From Balneola sp. (GTDB taxonomy: Bacteria; Bacteroidota; Rhodothermia; Balneolales; Balneolaceae), in assembly GCA_017643645.1 (NCBI GenBank), contig JAEPNB010000006.1, positions 62,001 through 126,000 on the forward strand: 64,000 bases of DNA, given 5' to 3'. Shown here piece after piece: positions 45,519 to 54,522 of the stretch. A model generated the notes under the pieces. It had not been told where the DNA came from. It was given only the letters and a program-made list of their open reading frames with translations, and searched no databases. The position numbers and the translations under genes were made by a program. Position 1 is the stretch's first letter. Every line of letters begins with the position of its first letter.

Positions 45519-45701
45519 GGTCATCCTGAACTTGTTTCAGGATCTTATGAAGTGACTTTTAGTTTTGAAGATATACTCGCTACTAATAATTTTTGGTTCT
45601 CCTAATTTAGAAACGAAGAAATATTGCCTCTGTTCATAATCGTATTTTTTTATCCGAAGAATGACCCTGTAAAAAGATCCCGAAATAAATTCGGGATGAC
45701 C
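45519..45701. repeat. REP-like inverted doublet (copy 2)
   Basis: Unit 1 is at 45519-45545 and unit 2, inverted, at 45675-45701. The units differ from those at 6844-6981 at only a few bases. An outer inverted pair, ACAGGGTCAT (45516-45525) and ATGACCCTGT (45661-45670), is added here. The spacer between MEMO and the YfcC-type gene (45507-45788) shows nothing else. Confidence 0.75.
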
Positions 45702-45788
45702 TGAGCCAAAGATTAGTATGTAATCAACAATTATTCTTAATTGCTCTATTTTTACCTACTTTCATCAAACAAAATAAACGGGGTATTT

Positions 45789-47123
45789 ATGAAATTTGAG
45801 TTTCCACATCCATTAGCCATTCTGTTGATCTTCATTGCGCTGGCTGCCGTTCTTACTCACATTATACCCGCGGGACAATATGATAGAGTTACAGATGAAG
45901 CCACCGGCCGTGAAGTTGTTGTGGCAAACAGCTATCAAGAGATAGATTCTAATCCAGTCGGTATATTTGAAACCATTCTGAAAGTACCTGAAGGGCTTAT
46001 TTTTGGAGCAGATATTGTCGTTTTAATTCTGATCATCGGTGGTGCTTTCGTAGTTGTTGATAAAACCGGTGCGTTCACAGATGGAATAAATGCACTGGTA
46101 ACTAAGTTCGAACATACTCAAGATCGCGTGATTATTGTTGTAGGTATTACTTTTGCCACAGTGGGATTACTCAATAATACCTTCGAAGAAATAATAGCCA
46201 TGGTTCCGTTTCTAATCGTGATGGGGAAAAGAATCGGTTATACCAAAACCGGCGTACTTGCCATTAGTGCCGGTTCTGCAATTATCGGTGCAGCATTTAG
46301 TCCAATGAACCCATTTGCAGTTCTGTTAGCTCAAAAAATAGCCGAAGTTCAACCATTCTCCGGGACACTATTCAGAATGATTGTGTTTGTAATCGTACTT
46401 AGTTTCTGGATCTATTGGGTAATCAAAAAAGGAAAATCCGATGAAAAAATGGAAATTGAAATTCCTGAAAAAGATTTCAAACTCCCTTTGCGCTCTGCTT
46501 TTATTCTCATTTTAGTAGCAGTCACTTTTGCTACTATGGTATACGGAATTCTTGCCTGGGATTGGGATTATAATCAAATGTCTGCTTTGTTTTTTGTGAT
46601 GGGTATCGTTTGTGGATTTATCGGAAAACTAGGTATGAACGGCACTTCAAGAGCATACGCTACCGGATTTCAGGAGCTTGCCTTTGCCGCAGTTGTTGTT
46701 GGATTAGCACGAAGTATATTTTTAGTTCTTGACGAAGGAAGAATCATTGACTCCATTGTATACGGACTTTTTAATCCCTTGCAAGATCTGCCTCTAGCAA
46801 TATCAGCGGTTGGAATGACTGTCTCTCAAGCTTTACTTCATATACCAGTGGCAAGTAATTCCGGTCAGGCTGTATTGACCATGCCTTTGCTTACTCCGCT
46901 TTCTGATTTAATTGGTATGTCTCGTCAGGTAATGATTCTGTGTTACCAGTATGGAGCTGCAATGATGGATATGATATCCCCAACAAACGGAGCATTACTA
47001 GCCATGATAACAGCGGCAGGAGTGAGCTTTAAAGAATGGTTCTCATTTTGTATAAAACCCTTTTTGATCATTATGGGGATGTCTTTGGTTGCGATCTTCG
47101 TTGCAATCTTTATTGGTTTGTAA
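45789..47123 (+). CDS. YfcC-family membrane transporter
   Basis: The 444-aa inner-membrane protein has about 11-12 hydrophobic segments. FEFPHPLAILLIFIALAA and LTHIIPAGQYDRV at the start, GGAFVVVDKTGAFTDGI, AGSAIIGAAFSPMNPFAVLL and SPTNGALLAMITAAGVSF near the end are typical of the YfcC group (within the DcuC/AbgT-like superfamily), usually annotated as C4-dicarboxylate, basic amino-acid or peptide-breakdown carriers. I start at ATG 45789; a TTG 48 bases upstream would add a poorly fitting tail. A helical protein follows 3 bp after its stop. Confidence 0.85.
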   Translation: MKFEFPHPLAILLIFIALAAVLTHIIPAGQYDRVTDEATGREVVVANSYQEIDSNPVGIFETILKVPEGLIFGADIVVLILIIGGAFVVVDKTGAFTDGINALVTKFEHTQDRVIIVVGITFATVGLLNNTFEEIIAMVPFLIVMGKRIGYTKTGVLAISAGSAIIGAAFSPMNPFAVLLAQKIAEVQPFSGTLFRMIVFVIVLSFWIYWVIKKGKSDEKMEIEIPEKDFKLPLRSAFILILVAVTFATMVYGILAWDWDYNQMSALFFVMGIVCGFIGKLGMNGTSRAYATGFQELAFAAVVVGLARSIFLVLDEGRIIDSIVYGLFNPLQDLPLAISAVGMTVSQALLHIPVASNSGQAVLTMPLLTPLSDLIGMSRQVMILCYQYGAAMMDMISPTNGALLAMITAAGVSFKEWFSFCIKPFLIIMGMSLVAIFVAIFIGL

Positions 47124-47126
47124 GAT

Positions 47127-47633
47127 ATGAGTGATACTCTTCGGTCTGTTTTAATTAGAAGAAGAAAATATGAGATGGTAGAGTTTATGACCAATCATAC
47201 GGAATCTTTTGATCAAGCAATGAAATTGGCTCTCGAAAATGAAGAGAATTTATCATGGAGATCAGCATGGCTTGTAGCCGGAATCATGAACAAAAATGAT
47301 CAAAGAGTTAAACCTTTTATCCAAAGAATAATAGATGCACTTCCGTTTCGGGACGATGGACACCAAAGAGAGCTTTTGAAAATTCTATTGAAAATGGAGT
47401 TGGATGAAGAATTTGAAAGCCTGTTATTTGATATTTCTGTAACTCTATGGGAACAAGTTCGGAAGCAATCTTCTGTTCGATATTACGCTTTTCAAGGGAT
47501 GATGAAGGTAGTAGAAAAATACCCCGAATTGAAGAATGAGATTATATCCCTAACACAACCTCATTTTGTAAATGCACTTTCGCCCGGAGTTAGGAAAGGT
47601 GTTCTTAAAGGTATTAATGAGCTTAAATCTTAG
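47127..47633 (+). CDS. Hypothetical HEAT-repeat-like helical protein
   Basis: The 168-aa soluble protein is almost wholly alpha-helical. Repeated helix pairs of about 35 residues (SWRSAWLVAGIMNKND, RVKPFIQRIIDALPFRDDG, GHQRELLKILLKMELDEEFE, SVRYYAFQGMMKVVEKYP) resemble HEAT or ARM-like repeats, as in DNA-alkylation-repair-like proteins. It starts 3 bp after the transporter stop and should be co-translated. The function is unknown, and protein binding is the usual role of such folds. Confidence 0.6.
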   Translation: MSDTLRSVLIRRRKYEMVEFMTNHTESFDQAMKLALENEENLSWRSAWLVAGIMNKNDQRVKPFIQRIIDALPFRDDGHQRELLKILLKMELDEEFESLLFDISVTLWEQVRKQSSVRYYAFQGMMKVVEKYPELKNEIISLTQPHFVNALSPGVRKGVLKGINELKS

Positions 47634-47658
47634 AGCTTACGTTAATACCAATAACATA

Positions 47659-47724
47659 GTGTTAAAGTGTTAAGGTGTTATAGGGGCAAAGCCAAGCCTG
47701 CACCCTATAACACCTTAACACTAT
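47659..47724. repeat. 20-bp perfect hairpin of the GTGTTAAAG family
   Basis: AGTGTTAAGGTGTTATAGGG (47666-47685) pairs exactly with 47703-47722 across a 17-nt loop. The left arm 47659-47683 matches 8601-8625 with one difference in 25 bases. It lies between convergent genes and might also stop transcription, although no long T-run is present. Confidence 0.7.
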
Positions 47725-47748
47725 CGCACCTTCTTCATCATCACACCT

Positions 47749-48081
47749 TCAGCTCCCTTTTATCTCCATCTTCTCAGCAAAATAATCACAGAAATCCATC
47801 ATGTCTCCTGAAATGCGCTCGTCGTTTGTAGCTCGTTTTAAAGTATCTGCCATTGTTACCAGCGTTTGATGGAAAAAGATCTTCATTTCATCTACGGTCA
47901 TATCTTTCGTCCACAGATCCAGTTTTAAAGTATCTTTAGCTTCGGAATCCCACAGCGAAAGTAGCATCGCTCTGCATTTTGCTTCACCCATTCCATCCAT
48001 ATCATCTGCATTCCAAATGATGTTTTCCGGCACGTTATCCTGATCAAGTTCTACTGAAATATTAATGTCTTTCTTCGGCAT
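47749..48081 (-). CDS. gldC: GldC-like gliding-motility-associated protein
   Basis: The 110-aa cytoplasmic protein has the GldC pattern: INISVELDQDNVPENIIWNA, a MGEAKCRAMLLSLWD helix, LKLDLWTKDMTVDEMKIFFH, then the C-terminal SGDMMDFCDYFAEKMEI. GldC is widespread in Bacteroidota and relatives, also in species without visible gliding, and its exact role is unclear. It is convergent with the helical-repeat gene and separated from the upstream Rieske gene by a short spacer. Confidence 0.88.
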   Translation of the reverse strand: MPKKDINISVELDQDNVPENIIWNADDMDGMGEAKCRAMLLSLWDSEAKDTLKLDLWTKDMTVDEMKIFFHQTLVTMADTLKRATNDERISGDMMDFCDYFAEKMEIKGS

Positions 48082-48146
48082 AAAAAATGGTTTTGATATT
48101 TGTACAAAGATAAGGGGAATTAGTGACCTTTGTGAAAAATCATTGA

Positions 48147-49238
48147 TTATTCTTTATTCATAAACTCTGCCAACAATCTGTGAAAGTGATGAACGCCTTG
48201 TTCTCTTTTGGGAGAAAATCTTCCGGTAGTATAAAAACTGGATTTTAATCCCTGATGTACATTTTCAACAACAAACTCATCTTCTCTTTCTACTTTATCG
48301 AGTAATGCACCGGCGCTTTCTTCGATCTTTGATTCATCCCACACATAAGAAAGAAACGATACTTTCGTACGATTTAAAGAAAGAGGTTTTACAATATTGA
48401 TAGACAATCCCCAGGGATAAAAATTGAACATCATGTTCGGGAATACCCAGTAATAATAAGCAGCCACATGTTTTCCGAAATCCGGATGACCTTCAGGAAG
48501 ATCAAAAGTCTCTACCGCATCATCCGAATAGCCGATCTGAAGATTGCAATTATCGTAAAGCTCAGTAGTGTAGGTCCCGTAATCCAAAGCTTGATTTAGA
48601 TCGCTGTGAACATAGGGAATATGAAACCCCTCCAGATAATTATCGCAATACAACGCCCAATGTGTATTCACCAAATAATCTTTTGAGCGAACCGGATCGA
48701 ATACAAACTCATCAATTGGTAAAAAACCAACCCGCTCTTTCATTTTATCGATGACCGACTGAAAATCGTAGTTCTCATCCAATCCGACAAACAATAACGG
48801 TCCCCACTGGATCAATGGAAATTTATGAAGATTGTCACAAGGTCTTGGGAAGTTCTCCGCATCCGAAAACTCCGGCATAAACTTAAACTTCCCATCTAAT
48901 TCAAACTTCCTGCCGTGATATTTACACGTCAGGTTTTTTACCGTCGCGCCATCATTTACAATAATATTTCCGCGATGCGTACAGACATTGGAGACACAGT
49001 GAATTTTATCCTTTGAATCTCTAGTCAGGATCATGGGCTCGTTCAGATAATTTTCTAGTACTGACAACGGCTTAACCTGATTCTGAAGTTTGATATCATT
49101 CACATCTCCGGCAAACTGCCAGGTCTTAAGAAATACTTTATCTTTTAAATCACTGAAAATTTGGTCATTTTTATAAAAAGACCCCGGAAGCGTTTCTGCT
49201 TTTTCTATTTCAGGATGAATATTGAAATTGTAGCCCAT
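48147..49238 (-). CDS. Rieske non-heme iron oxygenase, large subunit
   Basis: The 363-aa cytoplasmic oxygenase has a Rieske [2Fe-2S] site, C86-x-H88 (CTHRG) and C105-x2-H108 (CKYHGR), and a C-terminal catalytic domain whose mononuclear iron ligands lie in YCDNYLEGFHIPYVH. The layout and length resemble choline monooxygenase/ring-hydroxylating dioxygenase alpha chains. A ferredoxin or reductase partner is not adjacent. The substrate could be an aromatic or a quaternary amine and is not readable. It is divergent from the amino-acid permease gene across 61 bp. Confidence 0.9.
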   Translation of the reverse strand: MGYNFNIHPEIEKAETLPGSFYKNDQIFSDLKDKVFLKTWQFAGDVNDIKLQNQVKPLSVLENYLNEPMILTRDSKDKIHCVSNVCTHRGNIIVNDGATVKNLTCKYHGRKFELDGKFKFMPEFSDAENFPRPCDNLHKFPLIQWGPLLFVGLDENYDFQSVIDKMKERVGFLPIDEFVFDPVRSKDYLVNTHWALYCDNYLEGFHIPYVHSDLNQALDYGTYTTELYDNCNLQIGYSDDAVETFDLPEGHPDFGKHVAAYYYWVFPNMMFNFYPWGLSINIVKPLSLNRTKVSFLSYVWDESKIEESAGALLDKVEREDEFVVENVHQGLKSSFYTTGRFSPKREQGVHHFHRLLAEFMNKE

Positions 49239-49299
49239 CTGGATTCTTCGTTTTAGTATTCTTAAATCTACATCATAATTCTGAGAAGGTACACATTAG

Positions 49300-50604
49300 T
49301 TGAATCAGCGAAAATTATTAGGTAAATGGACCAGCACATCGCTTGTTGTTGGAAATATGGTGGGCGCCGGAGTGTTTCTGATGCCGGCTTTATTAGCTGT
49401 TTATGGTGGAATAAGCATTATTGGATGGCTTGTTTCAACGATCGGTGCCATTCTGATAGCTGTTCTTTTTAGTCGTTTAAGTCGAATTCTTCCCGGTCTT
49501 CAGGGCGGACCTTATGCATATACAAAAAGAGGAATGGGCGAATTTCCCGGATTTCTTGTGGCTTGGGGATATTGGATCTCTGTGTGGACAACCAATGCGG
49601 CTTTGGCTGTAGCTTTTGTTGGATATTTAAGTGTATTTATTCCTGTTCTAAGTGAAAATACGGTTTATGCTGCTGCAATGGCTCTATTTGTGATCTGGTT
49701 TTTATCCTGGTTCAATACCAGAGGAATCCGTTTGGTTGGCGAAATGTCTTTGGTTACTACGGTTCTTAAACTAGTTCCGTTAGCGGTGATCAGTATAGCC
49801 GGATTATTCTTTTTAAATATCGATCATTTTACTCCATTCAATTTAAGTGATGAAAACAGTCTCTCTGCTATCGCCATTACTACAGCCTTAACTTTTTTCT
49901 CTTTTCTGGGAATTGAAAGCGCCACCATTCCTGCTGAGGATGTTGAAAATCCCACCGAAACAGTAGCCTTTGCAACAAAATGGGGAACACTTATAGCTGC
50001 GGTAGTTTATATACTCAGTTCTTTCTCGATAATGGGAATTATTCATCCTGATGTACTGAGTAATTCTACCGCTCCATTTGCTGACGCTGCCAATATATTA
50101 TGGGGAAGCGGTGGAAATCTTATCATCGCACTTGCAGCAACCGTTTCTGTGTTCGGGGCTTTAAACGGATGGATCCTGATTCAGGGACAAATGCCACAGG
50201 CTATTGCCAAAGATGGAATATTCCCATCAGTGTTTGCGAAAGAAAATAAGCGCGGTACTCCCGTTTTGGGAATCGTTATTTCAAGTGCGCTTGCTACTTT
50301 ATTGATCATAATGAACTACTCAGGTGGATTGCTTGAAGTCTTTGAATTTATGATCCTTGTTTCAACCGTTTCGGTACTCATACCCTATTTATTTTGTTCT
50401 GTCTCTTATGTTTTATTGATAAAGAAATCCGAAGGCAAAAAAGTGTTAAGCATTGGGATTGTATTATTAGCATCACTTACATTCATTTTCTCACTTTTTA
50501 CTCTGATCGGTTCAGGATTTGAATCGGTATTCTGGGGTGTTTTATTTTTACTGATTGGAGTTCCCGTCTATTTTATTCTCAAAAGAAATCAATCTAAACT
50601 ATGA
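49300..50604 (+). CDS. APC-superfamily amino acid permease
   Basis: The 434-aa protein has about 12 hydrophobic helices, with the family's substrate loop VVGNMVGAGVFLMPALLAVY near the start and GGPYAYTKRGMGEFPGFLVA, then FFSFLGIESATIPAEDVENP. It imports or exchanges amino acids or amines. The frame starts with TTG 49300, preceded by GAGAAGG; no ATG precedes the conserved core, so the non-ATG start is likely. Its stop overlaps the start of the amidinohydrolase gene (ATGA), which suggests import of an arginine derivative. Confidence 0.88.
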   Translation: MNQRKLLGKWTSTSLVVGNMVGAGVFLMPALLAVYGGISIIGWLVSTIGAILIAVLFSRLSRILPGLQGGPYAYTKRGMGEFPGFLVAWGYWISVWTTNAALAVAFVGYLSVFIPVLSENTVYAAAMALFVIWFLSWFNTRGIRLVGEMSLVTTVLKLVPLAVISIAGLFFLNIDHFTPFNLSDENSLSAIAITTALTFFSFLGIESATIPAEDVENPTETVAFATKWGTLIAAVVYILSSFSIMGIIHPDVLSNSTAPFADAANILWGSGGNLIIALAATVSVFGALNGWILIQGQMPQAIAKDGIFPSVFAKENKRGTPVLGIVISSALATLLIIMNYSGGLLEVFEFMILVSTVSVLIPYLFCSVSYVLLIKKSEGKKVLSIGIVLLASLTFIFSLFTLIGSGFESVFWGVLFLLIGVPVYFILKRNQSKL

Positions 50605-51479
50605 AGCTAACCTGCCATTCCGAGTATGGAACTCTTAAATCTGTATATCTGAGAAAAATAGAATCTGCTTTTGTAAATGATGAAACTATTTCTGAGCAAT
50701 GGGAAGAATTGAATTATTTGGCAAAACCTGATTTTAATTCCGGCATCAAAGAATATGCTGATTTTCAGGAACGTATAGAATCAACAGGCGCTGACATCAA
50801 ATACTTTGACCACGAAAAATCACTCTCTATGGATTCCATCTATTGCAGAGACGCATCCATCGCAACAGATTTTGGGATTATACTTTGTAGTATGGGTAAA
50901 GATGCCCGTACAAATGAGCCGAAAATAGCTGAGAAAGTGTATCAGCAAAATGGCGAAAAGGTTCTCGGCTTGATTCAATATCCAGGAACTTTGGAAGGCG
51001 GAGATGTTGCCTGGTTAGACGACAAAACGCTAGCTGTAGGACGTACATACCGAACCAATGATTCCGGAATTGAACAACTCAGAAGTTTACTTGAGCCTCG
51101 TGGAGTTACAGTTATTCAAGTTGATCTACCCCATTACAAAGGGCAATCTGATGTATTTCATCTGATGTCTATTCTCAGTCCTGTAGATAAAGATCTTGCG
51201 GTCGTTTATTCACCTTTGATGCCCATTCCCTTCCGTGAACTTTTACTCGATTTTGGTTTCTCTTTAGTTGAAGTTCCTGATGGTGAATTTGAATCTATGG
51301 GTTGTAATGTATTGGCTTTAAGTCCCCGAAACTGTTTGATGGTTGAAGGAAATCCGATCACAAAAACGAGATTGAAAGAAGCCGGAGCCACCGTTCATGA
51401 ATATTATGGAAAGGAGATCAGTGTAAAAGGCGGAGGCGGACCAACTTGTTTAACCAGACCGATACTCAGAGAAATTTGA
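50601..51479 (+). CDS. Dimethylarginine dimethylaminohydrolase-like amidinohydrolase
   Basis: The 292-aa pentein-fold enzyme is of the DDAH/arginine deiminase superfamily, which hydrolyses guanidino groups (arginine or methylarginine to citrulline plus an amine). GTLEGGDVAWLDDKTLAVG holds the substrate-binding Glu and Asp, the His region is DVFHLMSILSP, and the nucleophile is Cys283 in GGGGPTCLTRP. The gene overlaps the permease by 4 bp, giving an import-plus-hydrolysis pair. A decayed 3' scrap of a second such gene lies at 52846-52929. Arginine itself is an alternative substrate. Confidence 0.88.
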   Translation: MKLTCHSEYGTLKSVYLRKIESAFVNDETISEQWEELNYLAKPDFNSGIKEYADFQERIESTGADIKYFDHEKSLSMDSIYCRDASIATDFGIILCSMGKDARTNEPKIAEKVYQQNGEKVLGLIQYPGTLEGGDVAWLDDKTLAVGRTYRTNDSGIEQLRSLLEPRGVTVIQVDLPHYKGQSDVFHLMSILSPVDKDLAVVYSPLMPIPFRELLLDFGFSLVEVPDGEFESMGCNVLALSPRNCLMVEGNPITKTRLKEAGATVHEYYGKEISVKGGGGPTCLTRPILREI

Positions 51480-51584
51480 TCCAGTATAACTCAAACAGCG
51501 TAAATTATTTTTTAAGAAATATTTATGTACTCTTATCCATAACCAGGTACTAAACATCTTGTCTACAATGGTCGAAAAAAGCTT

Positions 51585-52835
51585 ATGATAAATTCACAAA
51601 TAGATAACAATTCTGATTTAAAACAGGATTTAATAGATAAAGTACTTTTGGTAGGTGCTTCAACCGGGGTTGGTGTTTTCTTTATTTCCTTATTTCCGTT
51701 GAATGAATTTTATATAAATGCCGATTTTTTCTTTGACATATTTGCGCTCATTGTTCTATTTGGAACCTACTTCTTAAGAGATAAGATTGATGTAAAGATC
51801 AAAATGAACACCATTAATATAATGTTGGTACTTCTTTTGGTTTCTGATTTACTGGAAAACGGAATTAACACTCCGGATTTTATTCTAATGGTGCTAATTC
51901 CCTTCTTTTCTATTTTGATCTATAACCTAAAGATAACTCTGCTTTTCTATGGTTTTTGCTCAGCCCTTTTTCTGTGTATTGGGCACCTTTTTCATCTAGG
52001 GATAATTTCATCACCTGACTTCAATGTAGCTGAAGCCTCTATTTTCAGATGGTACGAGACTCTATTAATGATCTCAGTTGTTACTTTTGTAATTACTTTG
52101 TTTGTTAACAAATTCAATGACAGAGTATATAATTTGATTCAAAACCTGGAAAATCAAAATACTCAACTCCTTACTTCTCAAAGCTTGATTGAAGAAAATC
52201 TGAACGAGAAAAATGTTCTTCTTCAAGAGATCCATCACAGAGTTAAAAATAATCTTGCCGTCGTTTCAGGACTACTTTCTTTACAGTCCTATCATATTAA
52301 AAATGACCAGCTAAAAATGGTTTTGAACAAGAGTATGAACAGGATTTTAAGCATAGCCAAGGTTCATGAGATGCTTTATGAATCAAAAAAATTCAATAAC
52401 ATTCCGTTTGATACTTATATAAAAGAGCTTTCTGAAATCATACTTTCGAGCATGAATGAAGAAAACAAATCCATTGACTTTAAAACTGATATCTCTGTTG
52501 AACAACTGAGTATTAACCAAGGTGTTCCTTTGGGAATCATCTTTAATGAATTAATTACGAATTCTGTCAAATACGGTTTTGAAAAGCAAGATGGAAATGA
52601 AATCACTATTATTGTAAGACCTAGAGGAAAAAATATTGAGGTAGTTTATTCCGATAATGGCATCGGTATCAAGGATTTTGAAACTTCCTCAGAAAAAAGC
52701 CTCGGATTTACTCTCATTAAGTCATTGATGCAGCAGATTGAAGCAGAGTATGATTATGAAACTGAAAGCCAGTTCAAACTTACCTTTGAGTTCCCGGTCG
52801 AGTTTACCAAAAGTGACTTCCCCTTCTCTGAATAG
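51585..52835 (+). CDS. Membrane histidine kinase, HisKA_2/HATPase type
   Basis: The 416-aa protein has about six N-terminal membrane helices (about 20-175) with little outside loop, a short coiled linker (LENQNTQLLTSQSLIEENLN), and a HisKA_2 phosphorylation site EIHHRVKNNLAVVSGLLSLQ (His217/His218). The HATPase has GIIFNELITNSVKYGF and DNGIGI. This subfamily (PdtaS-like) typically signals to response regulators or ANTAR-type targets. None is adjacent, so it is an orphan. Confidence 0.9.
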   Translation: MINSQIDNNSDLKQDLIDKVLLVGASTGVGVFFISLFPLNEFYINADFFFDIFALIVLFGTYFLRDKIDVKIKMNTINIMLVLLLVSDLLENGINTPDFILMVLIPFFSILIYNLKITLLFYGFCSALFLCIGHLFHLGIISSPDFNVAEASIFRWYETLLMISVVTFVITLFVNKFNDRVYNLIQNLENQNTQLLTSQSLIEENLNEKNVLLQEIHHRVKNNLAVVSGLLSLQSYHIKNDQLKMVLNKSMNRILSIAKVHEMLYESKKFNNIPFDTYIKELSEIILSSMNEENKSIDFKTDISVEQLSINQGVPLGIIFNELITNSVKYGFEKQDGNEITIIVRPRGKNIEVVYSDNGIGIKDFETSSEKSLGFTLIKSLMQQIEAEYDYETESQFKLTFEFPVEFTKSDFPFSE

Positions 52836-52845
52836 TATTTATCAC

Positions 52846-52929
52846 ATGACAAAAGAAATAAGCATATAAGGCGACGGTGGTCCAACTTGTTCGCCCTATC
52901 TTAAGAACATTTTAGCTCCATTCCTTTAA
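52846..52929 (+). pseudogene. Remnant of a second amidinohydrolase C-terminus
   Basis: Reading from ATG 52846 gives MTKEISI, a TAA, then GDGGPTCSPYLKNILAPFL and a stop at 52927-52929. The intact gene ends KEISVKGGGGPTCLTRPILREI. The match, including the active-site Cys context, is interrupted by the in-frame TAA where the intact gene has AAA. Nothing else of the gene is left. The HisKA_2 kinase lies between the intact gene and the remnant, so a tandem duplication was probably disrupted. The rest of the spacer to 53078 shows nothing. Confidence 0.6.
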
Positions 52930-53078
52930 AATTTCAGAAAAAAGGAAAGCGAAATATCAGCTAAATCAGCAAAAAAGCTCACCATCTCTTTTGACCTTTA
53001 AACATCACTAAGTACAAAATTATCAGTGATTTTAAGAAGTCACTAAATAAATTAAAAAAAACGGAAAAATAATTTTGA

Positions 53079-53120
53079 GAAACCAAACGGTTGCGTATAT
53101 TTATGCAACCAAATGATTGC
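53079..53120. promoter_or_regulatory. Double operator for the ArsR-family regulator
   Basis: Two 16-bp copies of a 6-4-6 palindrome lie 26 bp apart: GAAACCAAACGGTTGC (53079-53094) and GCAACCAAATGATTGC (53105-53120). The ideal form would be GCAACCAAATGGTTGC. The second covers the first in-frame ATG of the regulator (53113), as expected for autorepression near the transcription start. Confidence 0.6.
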
Positions 53121-53136
53121 ACAACCACTGACTTTT

Positions 53137-53463
53137 ATGAAACGAGATATTTTTCAAGCCATTGCGGATCCGACCAGAAGAGCAATACTGGTTTTAATTG
53201 CTACACAGGCATTAACTCCGAATGCACTTGCTGATCAGTTTGATATTACACGACAGGCTGTATCAAAACACATAAAAATCCTGAATGAATGTGAATTACT
53301 GAAACAAGAGAAGGTGGGCAGGGAAATTTACTACGAACTTAAAATCGATAAAATGAAAGAAGTTGATCAATGGCTGGAGCAATTCCGAAAGATCTGGGAA
53401 AACCGGTTCGATCAGCTTGATAACTTATTAACTAAACTACAATCAGAAAAAGATGAAAGCTAA
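53137..53463 (+). CDS. ArsR-family winged-helix regulator
   Basis: The 108-aa repressor starts [18 protein letters not shown], the standard N-terminus of the SRPBCC-linked ArsR subgroup. The recognition helix region is [20 protein letters not shown], followed by a wing ([16 protein letters not shown]). There is no visible Cys metal site of the ArsR/SmtB kind. Start: ATG 53137 fits the conserved N-terminus, while an in-frame ATG at 53113 lies inside the second operator copy. It overlaps the next gene by 11 bp, so regulator and SRPBCC genes form an autoregulated operon. Confidence 0.88.
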   Translation: MKRDIFQAIADPTRRAILVLIATQALTPNALADQFDITRQAVSKHIKILNECELLKQEKVGREIYYELKIDKMKEVDQWLEQFRKIWENRFDQLDNLLTKLQSEKDES

Positions 53464-53956
53464 TCTTCAATTCGACTTCCTTGTAGACAAGGAAAACAAC
53501 ACACTTACAATTAAACGGGAATTTGCTGCTAACAGGCAGTTAGTTTGGGACTGCTATACAAAAGCAGAACTTCTGAACCAATGGTTTGCCCCGAAGCCTT
53601 TCACGACTAAAACCAAATCAATGGATTTTAGGGAGGGCGGTCATTGGCATTATGCCATGGTGGAACCAAACGGAACGGAATATTGGGGTTACACTGAATA
53701 TCATGGCATAAACCCAATCGATGATTATCGCACCGTGGATGCTTTTTCTGATAGTGAGGGAAATATTAATCCCGATCTGCCAAAAGCGAAATGGCACGTT
53801 CAATTTTCAGACTCGAATGATCATGCTGTAGTAACAACTGTAGTTAATTATGAATCTCTCGAAGACCTGGAAACCGTCATAAACATGGGCATGGAAGAAG
53901 GTATGACTTCAACGCTTGAAAGGTTAGATGAATTACTCGAGGGTTTAACTAAATGA
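53453..53956 (+). CDS. AHSA1/SRPBCC-domain protein 1
   Basis: The 167-aa START-like (AHSA1) protein opens with [36 protein letters not shown] and [16 protein letters not shown], the usual first half of the hydrophobic-cavity fold. It likely binds a small hydrophobic ligand or protein. Translation is coupled to the ArsR gene by an 11-bp overlap. It is a paralogue of the next gene. Confidence 0.85.
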   Translation: MKANLQFDFLVDKENNTLTIKREFAANRQLVWDCYTKAELLNQWFAPKPFTTKTKSMDFREGGHWHYAMVEPNGTEYWGYTEYHGINPIDDYRTVDAFSDSEGNINPDLPKAKWHVQFSDSNDHAVVTTVVNYESLEDLETVINMGMEEGMTSTLERLDELLEGLTK

Positions 53957-54011
53957 CTTTAAACTTTATCAACAAAACTAACTTTCTATCTAATATCAAA
54001 AGAGAAACATT

Positions 54012-54509
54012 ATGAAACCACAACTTATAAATGACTTCATAGTCGATAAAGAAAATAGTACAGTTAATGTAACCCGTGAGTTTGCGGCCAATAAAGACCT
54101 GGTTTGGAGAACATGGACAGAGCCTGAACTACTTGACAAATGGTGGGCGCCGGAACCATGGAAATCCGTAACCAAGAGTATGGAATTCAAAGAAGGCGAA
54201 AGACGCTTATATGTAATGGTTGGACCAAACGGAGAAGAACATTGGGCGTTTGCAGATTATACTTCTATCAATCCTAAAGACAGCTTTTCCTTCAGTGACG
54301 GGTTTTGTGACAGTGATGGAAATAGAAACGAGGCTCTTCCGGGTTCCTCTTGGATGGTAAATTTTAGCGAATCTGAAGGAGTAACAAAAGTTTATGTGGA
54401 AATTAAACATGAAACTCTGGAAGATCTCGAGAAGATTATTGAAATGGGCTTTAAAGAAGGCTTCACCGCTTGCTTGGAACAGTTATCTGAATTATTAAAC
54501 AACGATTAA
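54012..54509 (+). CDS. AHSA1/SRPBCC-domain protein 2
   Basis: The 165-aa protein shares its plan and many residues with the gene before it (VTREFAANKDLVWRTWTEPE, DKWWAPEPWKSVTKSMEFKE, then AFADYTSINPKDSFSFSDGF), so the two are tandem duplicates that have diverged. It lies 55 bp downstream of the first copy and belongs to the same operon. Ligand unknown. Confidence 0.85.
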   Translation: MKPQLINDFIVDKENSTVNVTREFAANKDLVWRTWTEPELLDKWWAPEPWKSVTKSMEFKEGERRLYVMVGPNGEEHWAFADYTSINPKDSFSFSDGFCDSDGNRNEALPGSSWMVNFSESEGVTKVYVEIKHETLEDLEKIIEMGFKEGFTACLEQLSELLNND

Positions 54510-54522
54510 ATATTAAACCGCT

